64,000 nt of DNA from Hygrocybe punicea (lineage: Eukaryota > Basidiomycota > Agaricomycetes > Agaricales > Hygrophoraceae): the NCBI GenBank assembly GCA_963556145.1, contig OY744468.1:1426001-1490000 (forward strand). The letters run 5' to 3'. A model generated the notes under the pieces. That model was not told the origin of the DNA, searched no databases, and saw nothing but the letters and a program-made list of their open reading frames with translations. This document shows positions 28,620 to 39,613 of the stretch, in pieces (position 1 is the first letter of the stretch; each line of letters begins with the position of its first letter). A program made the translations under genes and the position numbers.

Positions 28620-31370
28620 TCAAACCACAAGCTGCCTCCTTTCCAGACTCTCTATCCTTTCTGTCATCTCCGCTAATCTCTGCTCGAAAATCTTGAGGGC
28701 CTTGAGGGTGATTATGGCAAGCTTGATAGTGAGTGAGGTTGCTGGAGCAAGATCATCGGCAACAATGGACTGGGTAGAGTCAGGCTCAGGTGCTGAGGGG
28801 GAAGTGATTCTGAAAAGTCCATTGAGGACACATGGGAAGGGGTTGTCGAGGGGTATCGGGGTCAAAGGTGGTATGGGTGAGGGTAAAGCAAGAGGGAAGG
28901 GGAGGTCGTCGAAGGCGGAGGGTCCATGTACTAAACTCATAGAGTAAACAGGTAGGGGTGCTACAATGAGGGGAGATGGTGGCGGGGACTTAGGCAAAGG
29001 TGTGGGGACAGAGACGTGGGCATAGGACAATGGAGATGGGGGTACGAGGTTGAGGAACGGGTGTTGGCGGCCAATGAGCGTGGGTGTGTGGATATGTAGA
29101 AGTGGGGTCCGGGGATCTTTGTGCGTGGTTGGGAAGAATGATGGGGACGTTGACGGGAGTGACGGGACTTGGGTGTGGGTATAGGGATTTGGTTGCAGGT
29201 GCATCGGGTTGGGGAACGGGTTTGGGCGGCCAGTGGGCGTGGGTTCGTGGTTGTGGATAGTCGGGGGCTTCGTTTGAGCTCGCGGATGGACTTGGGGGGT
29301 GTCGTGGGGTTGGTCGAGGGCGTAGGTGGTCGAACAGGGGTGGACGAGGACGGGGATGGCTTGGGATTTGGGGTTGAGAGTGGGGGTCGAGGTGGGGTGA
29401 CGTGGCGGCTCGCGTGGGATGAAGAGGGACGGGGATGGACTCATTTCACACAGGGAGGGGCCATACAGAGGTCCAGGGGCGTGAATGAGAGTGTGGGGGC
29501 TGGCTATGCGGTGGTCGTTGGCCTCGGATGGTGGGATGTGGGGGTTGGCTGTTGGGTGACGTGGCACAGCGTTGAGGGCTCGAATGCCGTGGGGACGGCT
29601 TGTCCGGTGTCACGACGGGCGTTGAGTGGCCTTGGGAAGTGGTACGAGGCGGCGGGTGGTCCAGCAAAGGTGTGAGCGGCTGGAGATGTCGAGTCGGCGG
29701 GGGTATGAAGTGGGTTGGCATGGCATGGCGTTGGGGACTCGATAACAGCAGCGGCAGCTGGTAGGAACTCACGAGGGGTGCTGTGGGGTGCTGGGAAGCG
29801 GTGCGAGGTGGCAGGATGTCTAACGATGGTGGGAGAGGCCGGGGACGTTGAATAGGCGGGTGTATGACGCTGAGTGACGTGGCATGCGTGTGGGACCTCG
29901 TTAATGGCAGGGGCGGCTCGTGGGGGCTTGCGAAGGATGGTGTGGGGACTTGGGGGGTTGTATGAGGCGGCGGGTCATCCAACGAAGGGAGGCGAGGCCG
30001 GGGACGTCGAATAGGCGGGTGCATGAGGCGGATTGACGTGGCACGTGAGTGGAGCCTCGAGAACGGCAGGGGCGGCTGGTACGGACTCGCGAGGGACGCT
30101 GTGGGGTGCTGAGATGTCGTACAAGGCGGCGGGTGGTCCAACGATGGCGTGAGCGGCCGGGGATATCGAATATGCTGGGTTGCGAGGCAGGGTTACGTGG
30201 AACGCAATTGGGGACTCAATAACGGCGGGGACAGTCTGTGTGGGCTCGCGATGGACGGTGTAGGGCTCTGGTACATGGTACGACGCGTCGGGTGATCCAA
30301 CAGAAGTGGTATAGGCCAGGGACGTCAAATACACGGGGTCGTGAGGCTGGGTGACCTGGAATGTGGCCGGATCACTGTAAACTCGCGGGACCGAATCGTT
30401 TTGGACGTTTGAGGCGCACGGGGGGCTGTACGAACGCATAGGGGACGGTCTGCGGGGTGGTACGAAGCTGGGGGTCGCGTTTCTGATGTTGTAGGGCCTG
30501 GGACTCGATGGACTGGGTCCACCACGGCGACGATGTCGTGCATGGGGGTGCTGGGGCATGTACTGTCGCGTGCAACGCGGTCTGTGGGTGGTAGATGCGT
30601 GGTGACGCGTTTGGCGGGCTGGATACACGAGTTTGCGATTGGTGACGTGGCACGTGGCCGGGTTGTCCTAACTGGCATGGGTTTTGCTCGTTTGGGTCGT
30701 TGACGGTGAATGGAGGGCCTTGGGACACGGTACGAGGTCGCCAGATGTCGAATGGGAGAGCTGCGGGTTGGCGTTGGCATTGTGTGGGCGCAGCGGGTTG
30801 GAGATGGCCCGAGACGGTGGTAGGCGGCCGCGTGGGCTCTTTCTGGTATGTCAAAGGGGCTTGCGTGGTTCCGGTGGGTCGAGAGGCGGCGTGAGTGGGT
30901 GTCTGAGGGTTGTCTGGCGGCACCGGAACGGGTTGGCGGCGGGTTCGATGGGTTTGGATATGCTTTCCCGCGCGGGTACCTCTAAGACGACTAGTCGGCA
31001 CATACTTTCGTCCACAGACACAGATTTCTTCCCTTTGCTTCTCTTTTTCACCTAATCCAACCTGTAGTTGTTCTAGTTTTTGAACCCGACTCGTTTCAGG
31101 TACTTGTGCTACACTTGGCATATTTTTGTCATTTTTGGGGTCTTCGGAGGCGGAAGTCGGGCGGAAAACAAAGGAATGGAAGTAGATGGCGATGTAATAC
31201 ATGAGAACATAGGAAAAAGAGAGAATGAAGCTGAGGAAAATTGACAATAAACGAAAGTCAGGTTCGTCGGCATGTGACGTGTCACTGGCTCTGGGACTTG
31301 TGAGGGGGAACGGCTGCCATTGGGGAGGTGCGAGAAACCTATAAATAAGCAAGTGGAGGCTAGATAACAT
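28620..31370 (-). CDS. Pro/His/Thr-rich ORF region of the non-autonomous LTR element
   Basis: Several overlapping minus-strand frames span the interior. The upstream one (to 30372) begins with hydrophobic stretches and a small C-x-C-bearing segment 'EEICVCGRKYVPTSRLRG' near 31000. The middle part consists of 156-162-bp repeats encoding Pro-rich modules. The last frame (29567-28620, 315 codons) ends in a short coiled coil 'FEQRLAEMTERIESLERR'. Frame changes between them mean either introns or decay. No Gag or Pol domain is recognised; a Gag-like structural role is possible because of position only. Confidence 0.4.
29640..30440. repeat. 156-162-bp tandem repeats inside the Pro-rich ORF
   Basis: The block 'GGCGGGTGGTCCA(A/G)C' recurs at about 29650, 29806, 29966, 30122 and 30284, spacings of 156-162 bp, near multiples of three. 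Between blocks the motif 'GCCGGGGACGTCGAAT' also recurs. On the minus strand each unit encodes about 52-54 residues. Confidence 0.7.
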
Positions 31371-31506
31371 CTTCAGGAAGCTTTGAAGCTACAAGGTGAC
31401 GACAAGGCGCAGGAAATCTTTTTTTTGCAGCCAAAAAAGAGGGTTTTTATGCCAAAAGTGGCAAACAGGGTATAGAAATACAAGGAGAGTGAAGTGAGCT
31501 GACCGA

Positions 31507-31524
31507 TCCTCGCGGTGGGCTCCA
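31507..31524 (-). promoter_or_regulatory. Primer-binding site (tRNA-like 3' end complement)
   Basis: On the minus strand TGGAGCCCACCGCGAGGA, 2 nt after the 5' LTR. Its complement ends in CTCCA and looks like a tRNA acceptor and T-arm 3' half. Which tRNA is not determined. Confidence 0.65.
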
Positions 31525-31526
31525 GA

Positions 31527-31746
31527 TGTGGTGAACGCAGCCTGGGTAGGTGTGGATTCGGGGTGTGCGAGTTCTTGTCGTTGGGGTGAAAACCCAAAAC
31601 TCAACTTGTTTGTATGTATGTACACAAAACACTATATAGGTACTGTATAGTATCTATAAAAGGGATAAGGAAATGGGAAATGCAGAGGGAAGGGGGATAA
31701 AGGAAAATAGAGGGAATACGTGCCCAGGGAGATACCAGTCTCTACA
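31527..31746 (-). repeat. 5' LTR of the 220-bp-LTR element
   Basis: 220 bp; the internal PBS lies immediately left. It has a TATAGGTACTGTATAG palindrome-like core shared by both LTRs. It is followed by the CCGG target copy and the resumed CTG tract of the foldback arm. Confidence 0.93.
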
Positions 31747-31750
31747 CCGG

Positions 31751-31754
31751 TCCC

Positions 31755-31786
<32 letters not shown>

Positions 31787-32025
31787 TGCTGTTGCTGTTG
31801 CCGTTGCTGCTGCTGCTGCTGCCATCGCCGCTGCTGTTGCTGCTGCCATTGCCGCTGCTGCTGCTGCCTTTACCGTTGCTGCTGCTGCTGCTGATGTTGC
31901 CGTTGGCATCGCTGCTGCTGCTGCTCTTGCTGTTGCCGTTGCGGCTGCAGGCTTCATCCTGGCGTAGTAACAACTGCAAGGCATTAGTAGTACATAAAAT
32001 AGGCAAAAAAACAGCGACAACTTAC
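31751..32025 (-). CDS. Left-arm polyQ gene with 52-nt intron (minus strand, partial)
   Basis: Mirror copy of the right-arm gene. A minus-strand intron at 32025-31974 (GTAAG donor, TACTACTAATG branch motif, TTGCAG acceptor) is followed by CAG/CAA-type codons for Gln-, Ala- or Ser-rich frames. Upstream of the donor is an acidic-repeat exon (32026 to about 32440). The repeat exon was cut by the LTR element; its continuation lies at 28275-27922. Confidence 0.4.
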
Positions 32026-32440
32026 CGTTGTGATCCTTGTCTTCATCGCCGTCATCTGGGTCTGGGTCTTTGTTGTCTGGGTCTTCGTCTTCGTCGATCG
32101 CGTCCGCATCTGGGTCATCCCCGTCTGTCTCCCATCATCGTCCTCGTTCTCGTCATTACAGTCCCCATGTCCGTCATTGCCGTCCCCGTTCTTGTTGTTC
32201 TGGTCCCCGCTGTCATTGCCATCCCCATTGCCGTGTTTCCAGTCCCTGTTCTCGTCGCTTTGGTCCCCGTTCTCATCGTTGCCATCCACGTTGTCGCCGT
32301 TCCTGTACTTGGTGTCATCGTTGCCATCCCCGTGGTCCTCGTTCTGGTCCCCACTGTTGTCGTTGCCGTCCCTGTGGTCGTCGTTCCGGTCCTCATGGTT
32401 GCCGTTCCTGGACCCATCGCGTTCACAGTCATTGTGTCAT

Positions 32441-32917
32441 TTCTTTTATGGGCATCACGTCGCTGGTTTCCATCCTGGCGTTGCTGTTGGTGTGAGTTGT
32501 CACAGTCATCTGACGTGATGTTGCCAGAAAGGACCTAAAAACTATGTGGAAGTAGTTAGTAGGGTAAACAAGGAAACATAAAATGAACACTTAGCGTGCT
32601 GTTCTTGGCCCATCGAAATCAAGATGAAGAGTGACGTGGCATGAACTCACACGAGAATTTCAACCGGCGTTTGCCGATTTCCTGAATGGGGCCAAATTGC
32701 CATATTGGTACAGGTGGCTGGATTTTCTTAATGCTATTACATGCTGTATAACACCTGAATGGCCAGGGCAAGGCCCTGAAGGGATGTAAGTATCCCATAC
32801 CCACAAGTAGAGTAAATTTTGTATTTTATTTCAGCCTACAGAGAGCGCTATTCACAATGCATTTGAGCCCTCTGCCAAAATTGGACCCTTAAACACCCAA
32901 CTTCGCGAGTACTCATC
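32441..32917. other. Centre of the foldback element
   Basis: Unique DNA between the two arms with no ORF recognised. It ends at the palindromic MITE. Divergent promoters for the mirrored genes could lie here or nearby, but none is evident. Confidence 0.4.
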
Positions 32918-33198
32918 TAGAAAATCTAAATTTAATTCTAGCAGTACTAGGTGAAGCACACATCATTGTTACAATAAGTGTCTGGCGGTTAGTCGTCCAG
33001 GAAATGTGCTGTAGCCAACAAATGGTAAAGCTGTGAGTTGCGTGGATCCAAATAACAGGACTTTTGATTGACAACAATGTGAAGTTCCAAACACACTTTG
33101 GCTACAACACATTTCCTGGGGTACGAACTGCCAGGCACTTATTGTAACAATGATGTGTGCTTCACCTAGTACTGCTAGAATTAAATTTAGATTTTCTA
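32918..33198. mobile_element. Palindromic MITE with about 60-bp arms and TA target duplication
   Basis: 281 bp. Arms (from TAGAAAATCTAAATTT on the left, about 32918-32979, to its complement ending 33198) are nearly perfect for about 60 bp and pairing continues inward with TGTAGCCAA/TTGGCTACA. TA at both ends suggests a Tc1/mariner-type target. It sits beside the inner end of the right arm. Confidence 0.8.
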
Positions 33199-34147
33199 CC
33201 GGAACGACGAGAACGGGAACGGGAATGGCAATGACGGACACGGGGACCGTAATGACGAGAACAAGGATGACGATGGGAGACAGACGGGGATGACCCAGAT
33301 GCAGACACGATTGATGATGACGAAGACCCAGACAACGAAGACCCAGACGCGGACGACGGCAACGAAGAAAAGGATCACAATGGTAAGTCATCGCTGTTTT
33401 TTTGCCTGTTTTATGTACTACTAATGCCTTGCAGTTGTTACTATGCCGGGACGAAGCCTGCAGCAGCAGCAGCAACAGCAATGGCAAAGGCAGCAGCAGC
33501 GGGGCCATGACCGGGAATGGCAGCAGCAGCGTAACCAGGGCCGGAAATGGCAGCAGCAGGACCAGGACCAGGAACAGCAGCAGCAGCGGGACGATGACCG
33601 GGAAAGGCAGCAGCAGTGGGACCAGGGCTGGGAACGGCAGCAGCAGCGGGACCGGGACCCAGGAATGGCAGCAGCTGCAGCAACGGCAACGGCAGCAGCT
33701 GCAGCAATGGCAACGGCAGCAGCTGCAGCAACGGCAATGGCAGCAGCAGCCACAACGGCCACAGCCACAGCAACAGCTACGGCAATGGCAACATCAGCAG
33801 CAGCCGGAACAGCAGCAGCAGCAGCAGTGGGAACAGCAGGGGCAGCAGGGGCAAAACGGCAGGAGCAGCAGCAGCTGCAATGGCCAGCAACAGCAGCAAT
33901 GGCAGTGGCAGCAGCAGGAACGGTAGCAGCAGCCACCACGGCGATGGCAGTGACAGCAGCAGCAGCGACGGCCAGCAGCAGCAGTAGCAGGGTGAACAGC
34001 AGCAGCAGCCGCAACAATAACGGCAGCAGCAGCGGTGGTAATGAACCTGATCGTCGGGGTGGTTCAGCAACGCAACAAGGGCAGGGTGATTCCCTGCCCT
34101 CGTTATATCATTATTATTTTATTTTGTACCTATTATACATAGTGTGA
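33199..34147 (+). CDS. Right-arm polyQ gene with 52-nt intron
   Basis: An acidic exon (about 33290-33382, 'DDPDADTIDDDEDPDNEDPD') is followed by an intron at 33383-33434 (GTAAGT, TACTACTAATG, TTGCAG). A long frame from about 33443 to 34147 (234 codons) then encodes 'MPGRSLQQQQQQQWQ', Gln/Arg/Asp repeats, Ala/Thr repeats, Ser-rich stretches and a final non-repetitive tail through the GAGGGCAGG hairpins. The intron and its 52-nt length are duplicated in the left arm. It is divergently arranged with that copy around the element centre. Function unknown. Confidence 0.45.
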
Positions 34148-35339
34148 CAAGGGCAGGATTCCTGCCCTCAGAATGATTATTATTATCATTGTTGTGTACA
34201 TTTATGAGTCACGTGATTATTGAGACGCGACATGTCACAAGTGTGATGTAACGTTTGGACGTCCAAACATGACATCACACTTGTGACATGTCATCAACAA
34301 CCACGTTAAGTCACATGAACAAATAAGTACAAGCCCATCAAACGCAGTTGAGATTTTCTCCTTACCTCACAACCACCACTACCACTTTTGATGACACTAC
34401 AGGATCCTTGGTTATTGTACCGGGCAACAACCAGAGATTCTGGAGTGTCATGGTCTTAACTGGTAGGCGATTTCCTCAGGCTTTGTTGCTCACGTCTGTT
34501 CACTTCACAGGACTACTTGATTATTGTGGTATGTTCTTCTTTTTCACCGGCAGGTATCTTCTTTGGTATGTTTGCATCCAGATGAGTGATTAATTTGTAT
34601 TACCCCATTACTGACAGTATCTTTTGTTGAAGTTATCTGTTCAACTTGAATGAACATTGTGGCATCTCTGCATGCCAACTGTTGGTGTCCGGTCCTCAGA
34701 AATGAGTGCTTGTTGCCGTACAGGTCTTCAGGAATGAAAGGGCAGGTGAATCCCCCTGATTTCCTTGCCGGGCAACCTACTTGTAGTGGGCCTGGTGGCA
34801 TCATTGAAAGTTGACCAGGTAAGTCTCATTATTACTTTTAAGCCTCCCTTTAGTGACATTGAGACCAGGTAATATTGTTAGTTTGGTTGATTTCAGTATC
34901 CATTTTTGGTTATTTGTTCCAAAAATCTTTGTTAGTATTTTCTTTGTCAGTCAGTCTTGATCAAGAAGGAGAAGAGCTCCTCCTTTGAGATCAAGACTGA
35001 ATGGCATTGGTGTCTTGCTGGTTATCTTTTCAGAGGCGTTTGTGAATTCACAGTAGGGGTACTTGTTGTAATGTTAAGCTTTCAATGTCTTAGAAGGAAT
35101 TTATTGCATTTTATCGGTGTAAACCCTAACCCTATGTCATGAGGTCAGCGGTATCATGGCTGGCCATTATATCTCTGACACTGGCCAATCCATGGCCCAC
35201 AACCAGCCAAAGACCCATTAGGAACAGCCAACCCATGTGTCATGACCAGCCAATGTATTCTGAGTCTTGGCCAATGCATATCATATTGACAGCTGATGTA
35301 ATTAGAGCTGTGGCCATCCCAATGTAACTGGAGCTTTGG

Positions 35340-36110
35340 CCAACCCATGTTCCATGACTACACCCAGTACAGTCAGCCAATCCATGTTCCATGTCCAGCT
35401 GAATACCCCTTGTGGTCAGCCAATCCATGTTTCATGGCCAGCCAAATTACCCAGTGTGGTTTGGCCAACCCATGTACCATGGCCAGCCAATATACCAGGA
35501 TCAGCCAATCCATGTTGCCAGCTGAAATGCACAGACCAGTCAGCCGACCCATGTTCCATGGCCAGCCAAAATACCCAGGGCTGTCAGCCAATCCATATTC
35601 CATGGCCAGCCAAAATACCCAGACCGTCGGCCAATCCATCTCCCATGGCCAGCCAAAATACCCAGACCGGTCGGCCAATCCATATTCCATGGCCAGCCAA
35701 AATACACAGCCTGGTCGGCCAATCCACCTTTCATGGCCAGCCGAAATACCCAGACCAGTCGGCCAATCCATGTTCCATGGCCAGCCGAAATACACAGCCT
35801 GGTCGGCCAATCCACCTTTCATGGCCAGCCGAAATACCCAGACCGGTTGGCCAATCCATGTTCCATGGCCAACCAAAATACCCAGACCGGTTGGCCAATC
35901 CATGTTCCATGGCCAACCAAAATACCCAGACCCGTCGGCCAATCCATGTTCCATGGCCAACCAAAATACCCTGACCAATCGGCCAATCCATCTCCCATGG
36001 CCAGCCAAAATACCCAGACCAGTCGGCCAATCCATATTCCATGGCCAGCTGAAATTCCCAGGGAAGTCAGCCAAGCCATGTTCCATGGCCAGCCAATATA
36101 TCCCTCTGCT
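35340..36110 (+). repeat. 44-bp satellite array, right arm
   Basis: About 17 units of exactly 44 bp in the regular part (for example successive CATGGCCAGCC starts at 35644 and 35688). Each unit has the palindromes CCATGG and TGGCCA. Because 44 is not a multiple of three, frames rotate every unit; all the same, long frames stay open on both strands (about 295 codons plus, 288 minus). I take these as a by-product of the unit lacking stops, not as genes. Confidence 0.92.
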
Positions 36111-36488
36111 TCGGCAAACCCATGCCTCTCGGAACATAGTCCCCTCAGCCAAGCCATCTGCCCTGGAGAAAGATATTGGTCGGCCAAGATTGGCTAGCCC
36201 ACTCCGAGTGGGAATTGTCCATCTCGGCTGACCCATGTATCATGGGAAATATACACTGAAAGGGCTCGGACACCCAGATCTGTGAGTATTTCAGGCAACA
36301 GGTAAATGATACTCATGAGTGTATTGCACGGGTTTCTAAACCCGTGCGGGTTTTTCTCACGGGTAGCCCTGGGTACGGGTACGGGTCTAGATTTCTCAAC
36401 CCGCAGAAAACCCGTACCCTTGACCCAGGGTCCACGGGTACTCCACGGGTATAGATGCAAGTCAGGAGTCACTTTCCTGACCCGCACC

Positions 36489-39382
36489 ATGGCTATTCCA
36501 AAGAAAAAAGCAAACACAAAGAAGTCTACTATGACAAAAGCCTCCAAAGCCGCTAAATCAGCATCTGCCCATATGAGCAGGACAGTATCCCTGAAATCAA
36601 CACCTGCTCCGTCACAATCTACATCCAAGGTCCCTTCTTGTCAGGCCAGTGTCAGTGATGAAGACGATCAGACACAGTCACACGTCGGGGAAGTTCTTGA
36701 AGGAGATAAGGATTGGGTGATGGAGGAAGTGGCAAGCACCGGTTCTCCTGAACAAATTGTTGTTGATAGTGATGGGGTTAAAGCATCTGAAACTGAAGAA
36801 GAAGAAATCAGTGAGCATCGCCATTTAATGATGTACAGCTATCCATACGTGTCACAGAACGGCTGTCAAAAGACTGGACAGCTCCAATCTATGCTTTTTT
36901 CAAGGTGACGCCCGAGGTTGAATATGTCAGCAATCGCCGTTGCCACAGTTTCATATGCCTTGCAAAAAGGTGTAAAGGAAAATCAAGGTCAGTTCGAAGA
37001 TTTCTCGACAAAGGAGACGCAAAATCTACCAGCAATATGCGCAAGCATGCCAAAAAGTGTTGGAGTGCCGAAGTGATAACCGATGCCAATGAAGCTAAAA
37101 CCGCACAGGATGTCCGGGCAACTACAGTCAAAGGCATTCTGCATCCGACATTAATTACGGCCTCATTTGCGAGGAAAGGAAAGGAAAAAATAACCTACTC
37201 ACATCGTCAACATACAAAGACTGAATCCCGTGCTGAGATCGTGCGCTGGGTGTCTGAAAGCATGCGCCCCTTCAACATCGTGAGTGATCATGGTTTTCAG
37301 TCGCTTATGAAGACAGGGAGACCCGGATACTACATACCTTCCCCAACTACGGTATCTCGGGATGTGAGATTCGTCTTTGCAAGGACCCACGAGCGGATTG
37401 CAAGAATCCTGCAAGAGCATGATGGTGCTCTGAGTTTCGGGACTGATGCCTGGACTTCCCCAAACCACAAAGTGTTCATTGCCCTTACTGTGCACCTTGA
37501 AAAGGATGGAGTGCCAATCTGTATGGTGCTGGATCTAGTTGAGGTGGCAAAGTCACATTCGGGCATCACATTGGCACATGCATTTGCACAAGTGTTGGAA
37601 GACTTTGGAATATCAGACAAGGTCAGCTACTAGCCGATGGAAATTTCTTAAATGAGACTCACCAATACAATCAGATCCTCAGCATCGTTTGCGACAATGC
37701 TTCATCAAATGACACCATGATCGACACACTCGCCGACCTTCTCGAAAGTTTCCCTGGTGCCGCCAACCGGACGCGTTGCTTTGTGCATATCATCAATCTT
37801 GTCGCAAAAACTGTTATATGTCAGTTCGACGTTCCGAAAGGTCAAGCTGATGACGCGTTAAACCAGGCCCAGGCTGAGTTGATGGATCTGGCAGAGGGAA
37901 TAGATGTCGAGGAGATGATAATGCAGGCTGAGAGAGATAGCGAAGACAGCGAAGAAGACGATGAGGACGACGAGGATGGATGGGTAGATGAGCGTGAAAT
38001 CTTGTCCTTGGCAGAGCGAGAGGCTTTGGATGACAGTACCTGGCCAGTGAAGCTAGTTCTCGTCAAAATAAGTTTCCTGTCAAATATGCAGCGCGTACCT
38101 GGCTCATAGTAATCTTGTAGCTGCGAAAGATCGCGTTTGCAGTCTTGCATTCGACAACAATCCTCTTGCCGGCATGGTTCGAAACGCTGGAAAGACTGAA
38201 AATCAGGGCGAGGAAAATGCCGCGCGATGTTGCAACACGATGGAACTCAACCTTTAACATGATAAAGTTTGCAATTCAGTACCGGCGAGCGATTGATGAG
38301 ATGACCGGAGACAAGGCCACTGGTCTGCGCAAGTACGAGCTCAATGATGAAGAGTGGGTGATCGCCGGCCAACTTTGCAAGGTTCTCAAAGTCTGTCTGA
38401 CCTAATTGGTACGCATTTGTTCTTTGCTCACTTGTCGTTTAGGTCTTCAAAGACACAACACTATTTTTCTCTCGATCAACTCCTAACCTTGCCACCGTGA
38501 TCCTGGCAATGGATCACATTGACGAGGTTCTTACCACGGAAAGTCTTGATCGACCGTTCAAGCCGTCAATCCGCATTGCCCTTGCGCTGGGCAAGAAAAC
38601 TCTCAACCGGTATTACAACTTAACGGACAGCTCAGAAGTCTACAGAATAGCCATGGGTAAGTCCTTCAAGTTCATTATGACCGAATGCTAAATCTTTTCA
38701 TAGTACTACATCCTCGGCACAAGTTACACTACTTCAAACAGGCATGGTGGGAACCGGAATGGATTCAAATAGCAGAGTCAATCGTACGTGCCGAATTCAA
38801 GCAGTCTTACGCCGAGGAAGGGGAGAGTGAGAGCGAGAGCACGTCTGGTGAGGAAATCTTGACTGGAAAGGTATGTTATATCCCCTCCCTTACGCAGTAC
38901 TGATGCTGCTGGTGTAGACAAAGAATATCTTCGACAATTTGCCTGCTTTAAATGCTCCCAAAGCATCTGATCTCCGAGGCAAACTGGACCTGTTCCTCAC
39001 AAGTGACCCGGAACACGTCAGCAATGTCCTGCTTTGGTGGTACGAGAAGCGTCTAATCTATCCCCGCCTCTCTCGAATGGCACGCGACTATCTTTGTATC
39101 CCTGGTATGTTGTCATTTCTAGCTGTGTTGTACTTAACTAATTGCCCTTACCTTGTAGCAACATCTGTTGATGTCGAGCGTGTCTTCAGTTGTGGCCGCA
39201 TTCTTTTATCTCATGTCCGAAATCGGCTCTCTGTCCAGTCAACACGAGCTCTTGTTTGCCTTGGCGAATGGAGTAAATTGGGCCATGTAAGCGATGAAGA
39301 TATTAAAAGGATTGCCGTATTGCCTGAAGTTGAGGGAGATGAAGAGGAGTTACCAGAAGGATGGGATGCAATTGTGGTTTAG
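36489..39382 (+). CDS. hAT transposase with BED-like finger, RNase H-like core and hATC domain
   Basis: ATG at 36489 opens a basic N-terminus. An acidic linker leads to 'KDWTAPIYAFF' and a Cys/His finger (RRCHSF..CLAKRCKG..MRKHAKKC). The core follows with 'LSFGTDAWTSPNHKVF', 'SIVCDNASSND', 'RCFVHIINLVAK' and 'RDVATRWNSTF'. The C-terminal dimerisation domain (PATSVDVERVFSCGR..LSHVRNRLS) ends at TAG 39380-39382. Introns inferred at about 37622-37673, 38061-38119 and 39105-39158 each rejoin conserved motifs. One frame break lies near 36820-36860 between linker and finger. Parts of 38400-38900 also need introns. It cuts and pastes its own family; its ends differ from those of R1-R3. Confidence 0.85.
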
Positions 39383-39613
39383 GATGTAGGTGTACAAGTA
39401 GAACGGTCATGATATGTAGTCATAGTGCACAAAAACCCGTGAACCCGCAAGATACCCGGACCCGTGACAACAGATTGACTGACCCGCAGTCACGGGTAGG
39501 GGTATTGCCAGGTATGGGTACGGGTACAGCCATCTGTACCTGGGGGTTACCTGTGCCATTAACTACTCGTGAGTAAGATACCCACAAGTTTTCCCACAGG
39601 TAAACCCATTGTG

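Larger units (their letters stand above)
28276..31746 (-). mobile_element. Non-autonomous LTR retroelement with 220-bp LTRs
   Basis: 3471 bp; LTRs 28276-28495 and 31527-31746 (TGTGGTGAA..TCTCTACA on the plus strand, 97% identical). Target duplications CTGG (28272-28275) and CCGG (31747-31750) differ by one CpG to TpG change. The intact right arm (complement of CCATTCCTGGGTCCCGGTCCC) confirms CCGG as target. Read on the minus strand, an 18-nt primer-binding site starts 2 nt inside the 5' LTR. The interior codes only Pro-rich open frames; no protease, RT or integrase. It is a non-autonomous element that would use enzymes of another family. Confidence 0.88.
24731..36290. mobile_element. Giant foldback (long inverted repeat) element, composite
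   Basis: Sequence from about 24731 rightward is matched by the reverse complement of sequence from about 36290 leftward, through many blocks: CATGAGTA-type ends, 44-bp satellite arrays, TTAGGGTTAGGG (25411) and its complement (35122), GAGGGCAGG hairpins, a CAG/CTG coding tract and a 52-nt intron. Arms are about 2.6 kb (left, after subtracting insertions) and about 3.1 kb (right). The left arm alone carries four younger insertions (26068-26758 with a MITE inside, 27018-27917, 28276-31746); the right arm is uninterrupted and shows the original sequence at each. Ends and target duplication are not resolved. No transposase seen. Confidence 0.85.

Noticed and set aside
24885..36110. CRISPR-like arrays
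   Set aside because: The repeats are contiguous satellite units without unique spacers, and this is a eukaryotic genome.
35347..36236. About 290-residue proteins on either strand of the 44-bp array
   Set aside because: Frames rotate with the 44-bp unit and both strands are equally open; best explained by a stop-free satellite unit.
36820..36865. A 28-nt intron (GTGAGC..TACAG) repairing the hAT frame
   Set aside because: Too short for a normal fungal intron and the resulting phase does not rejoin the TERLSKDW frame.
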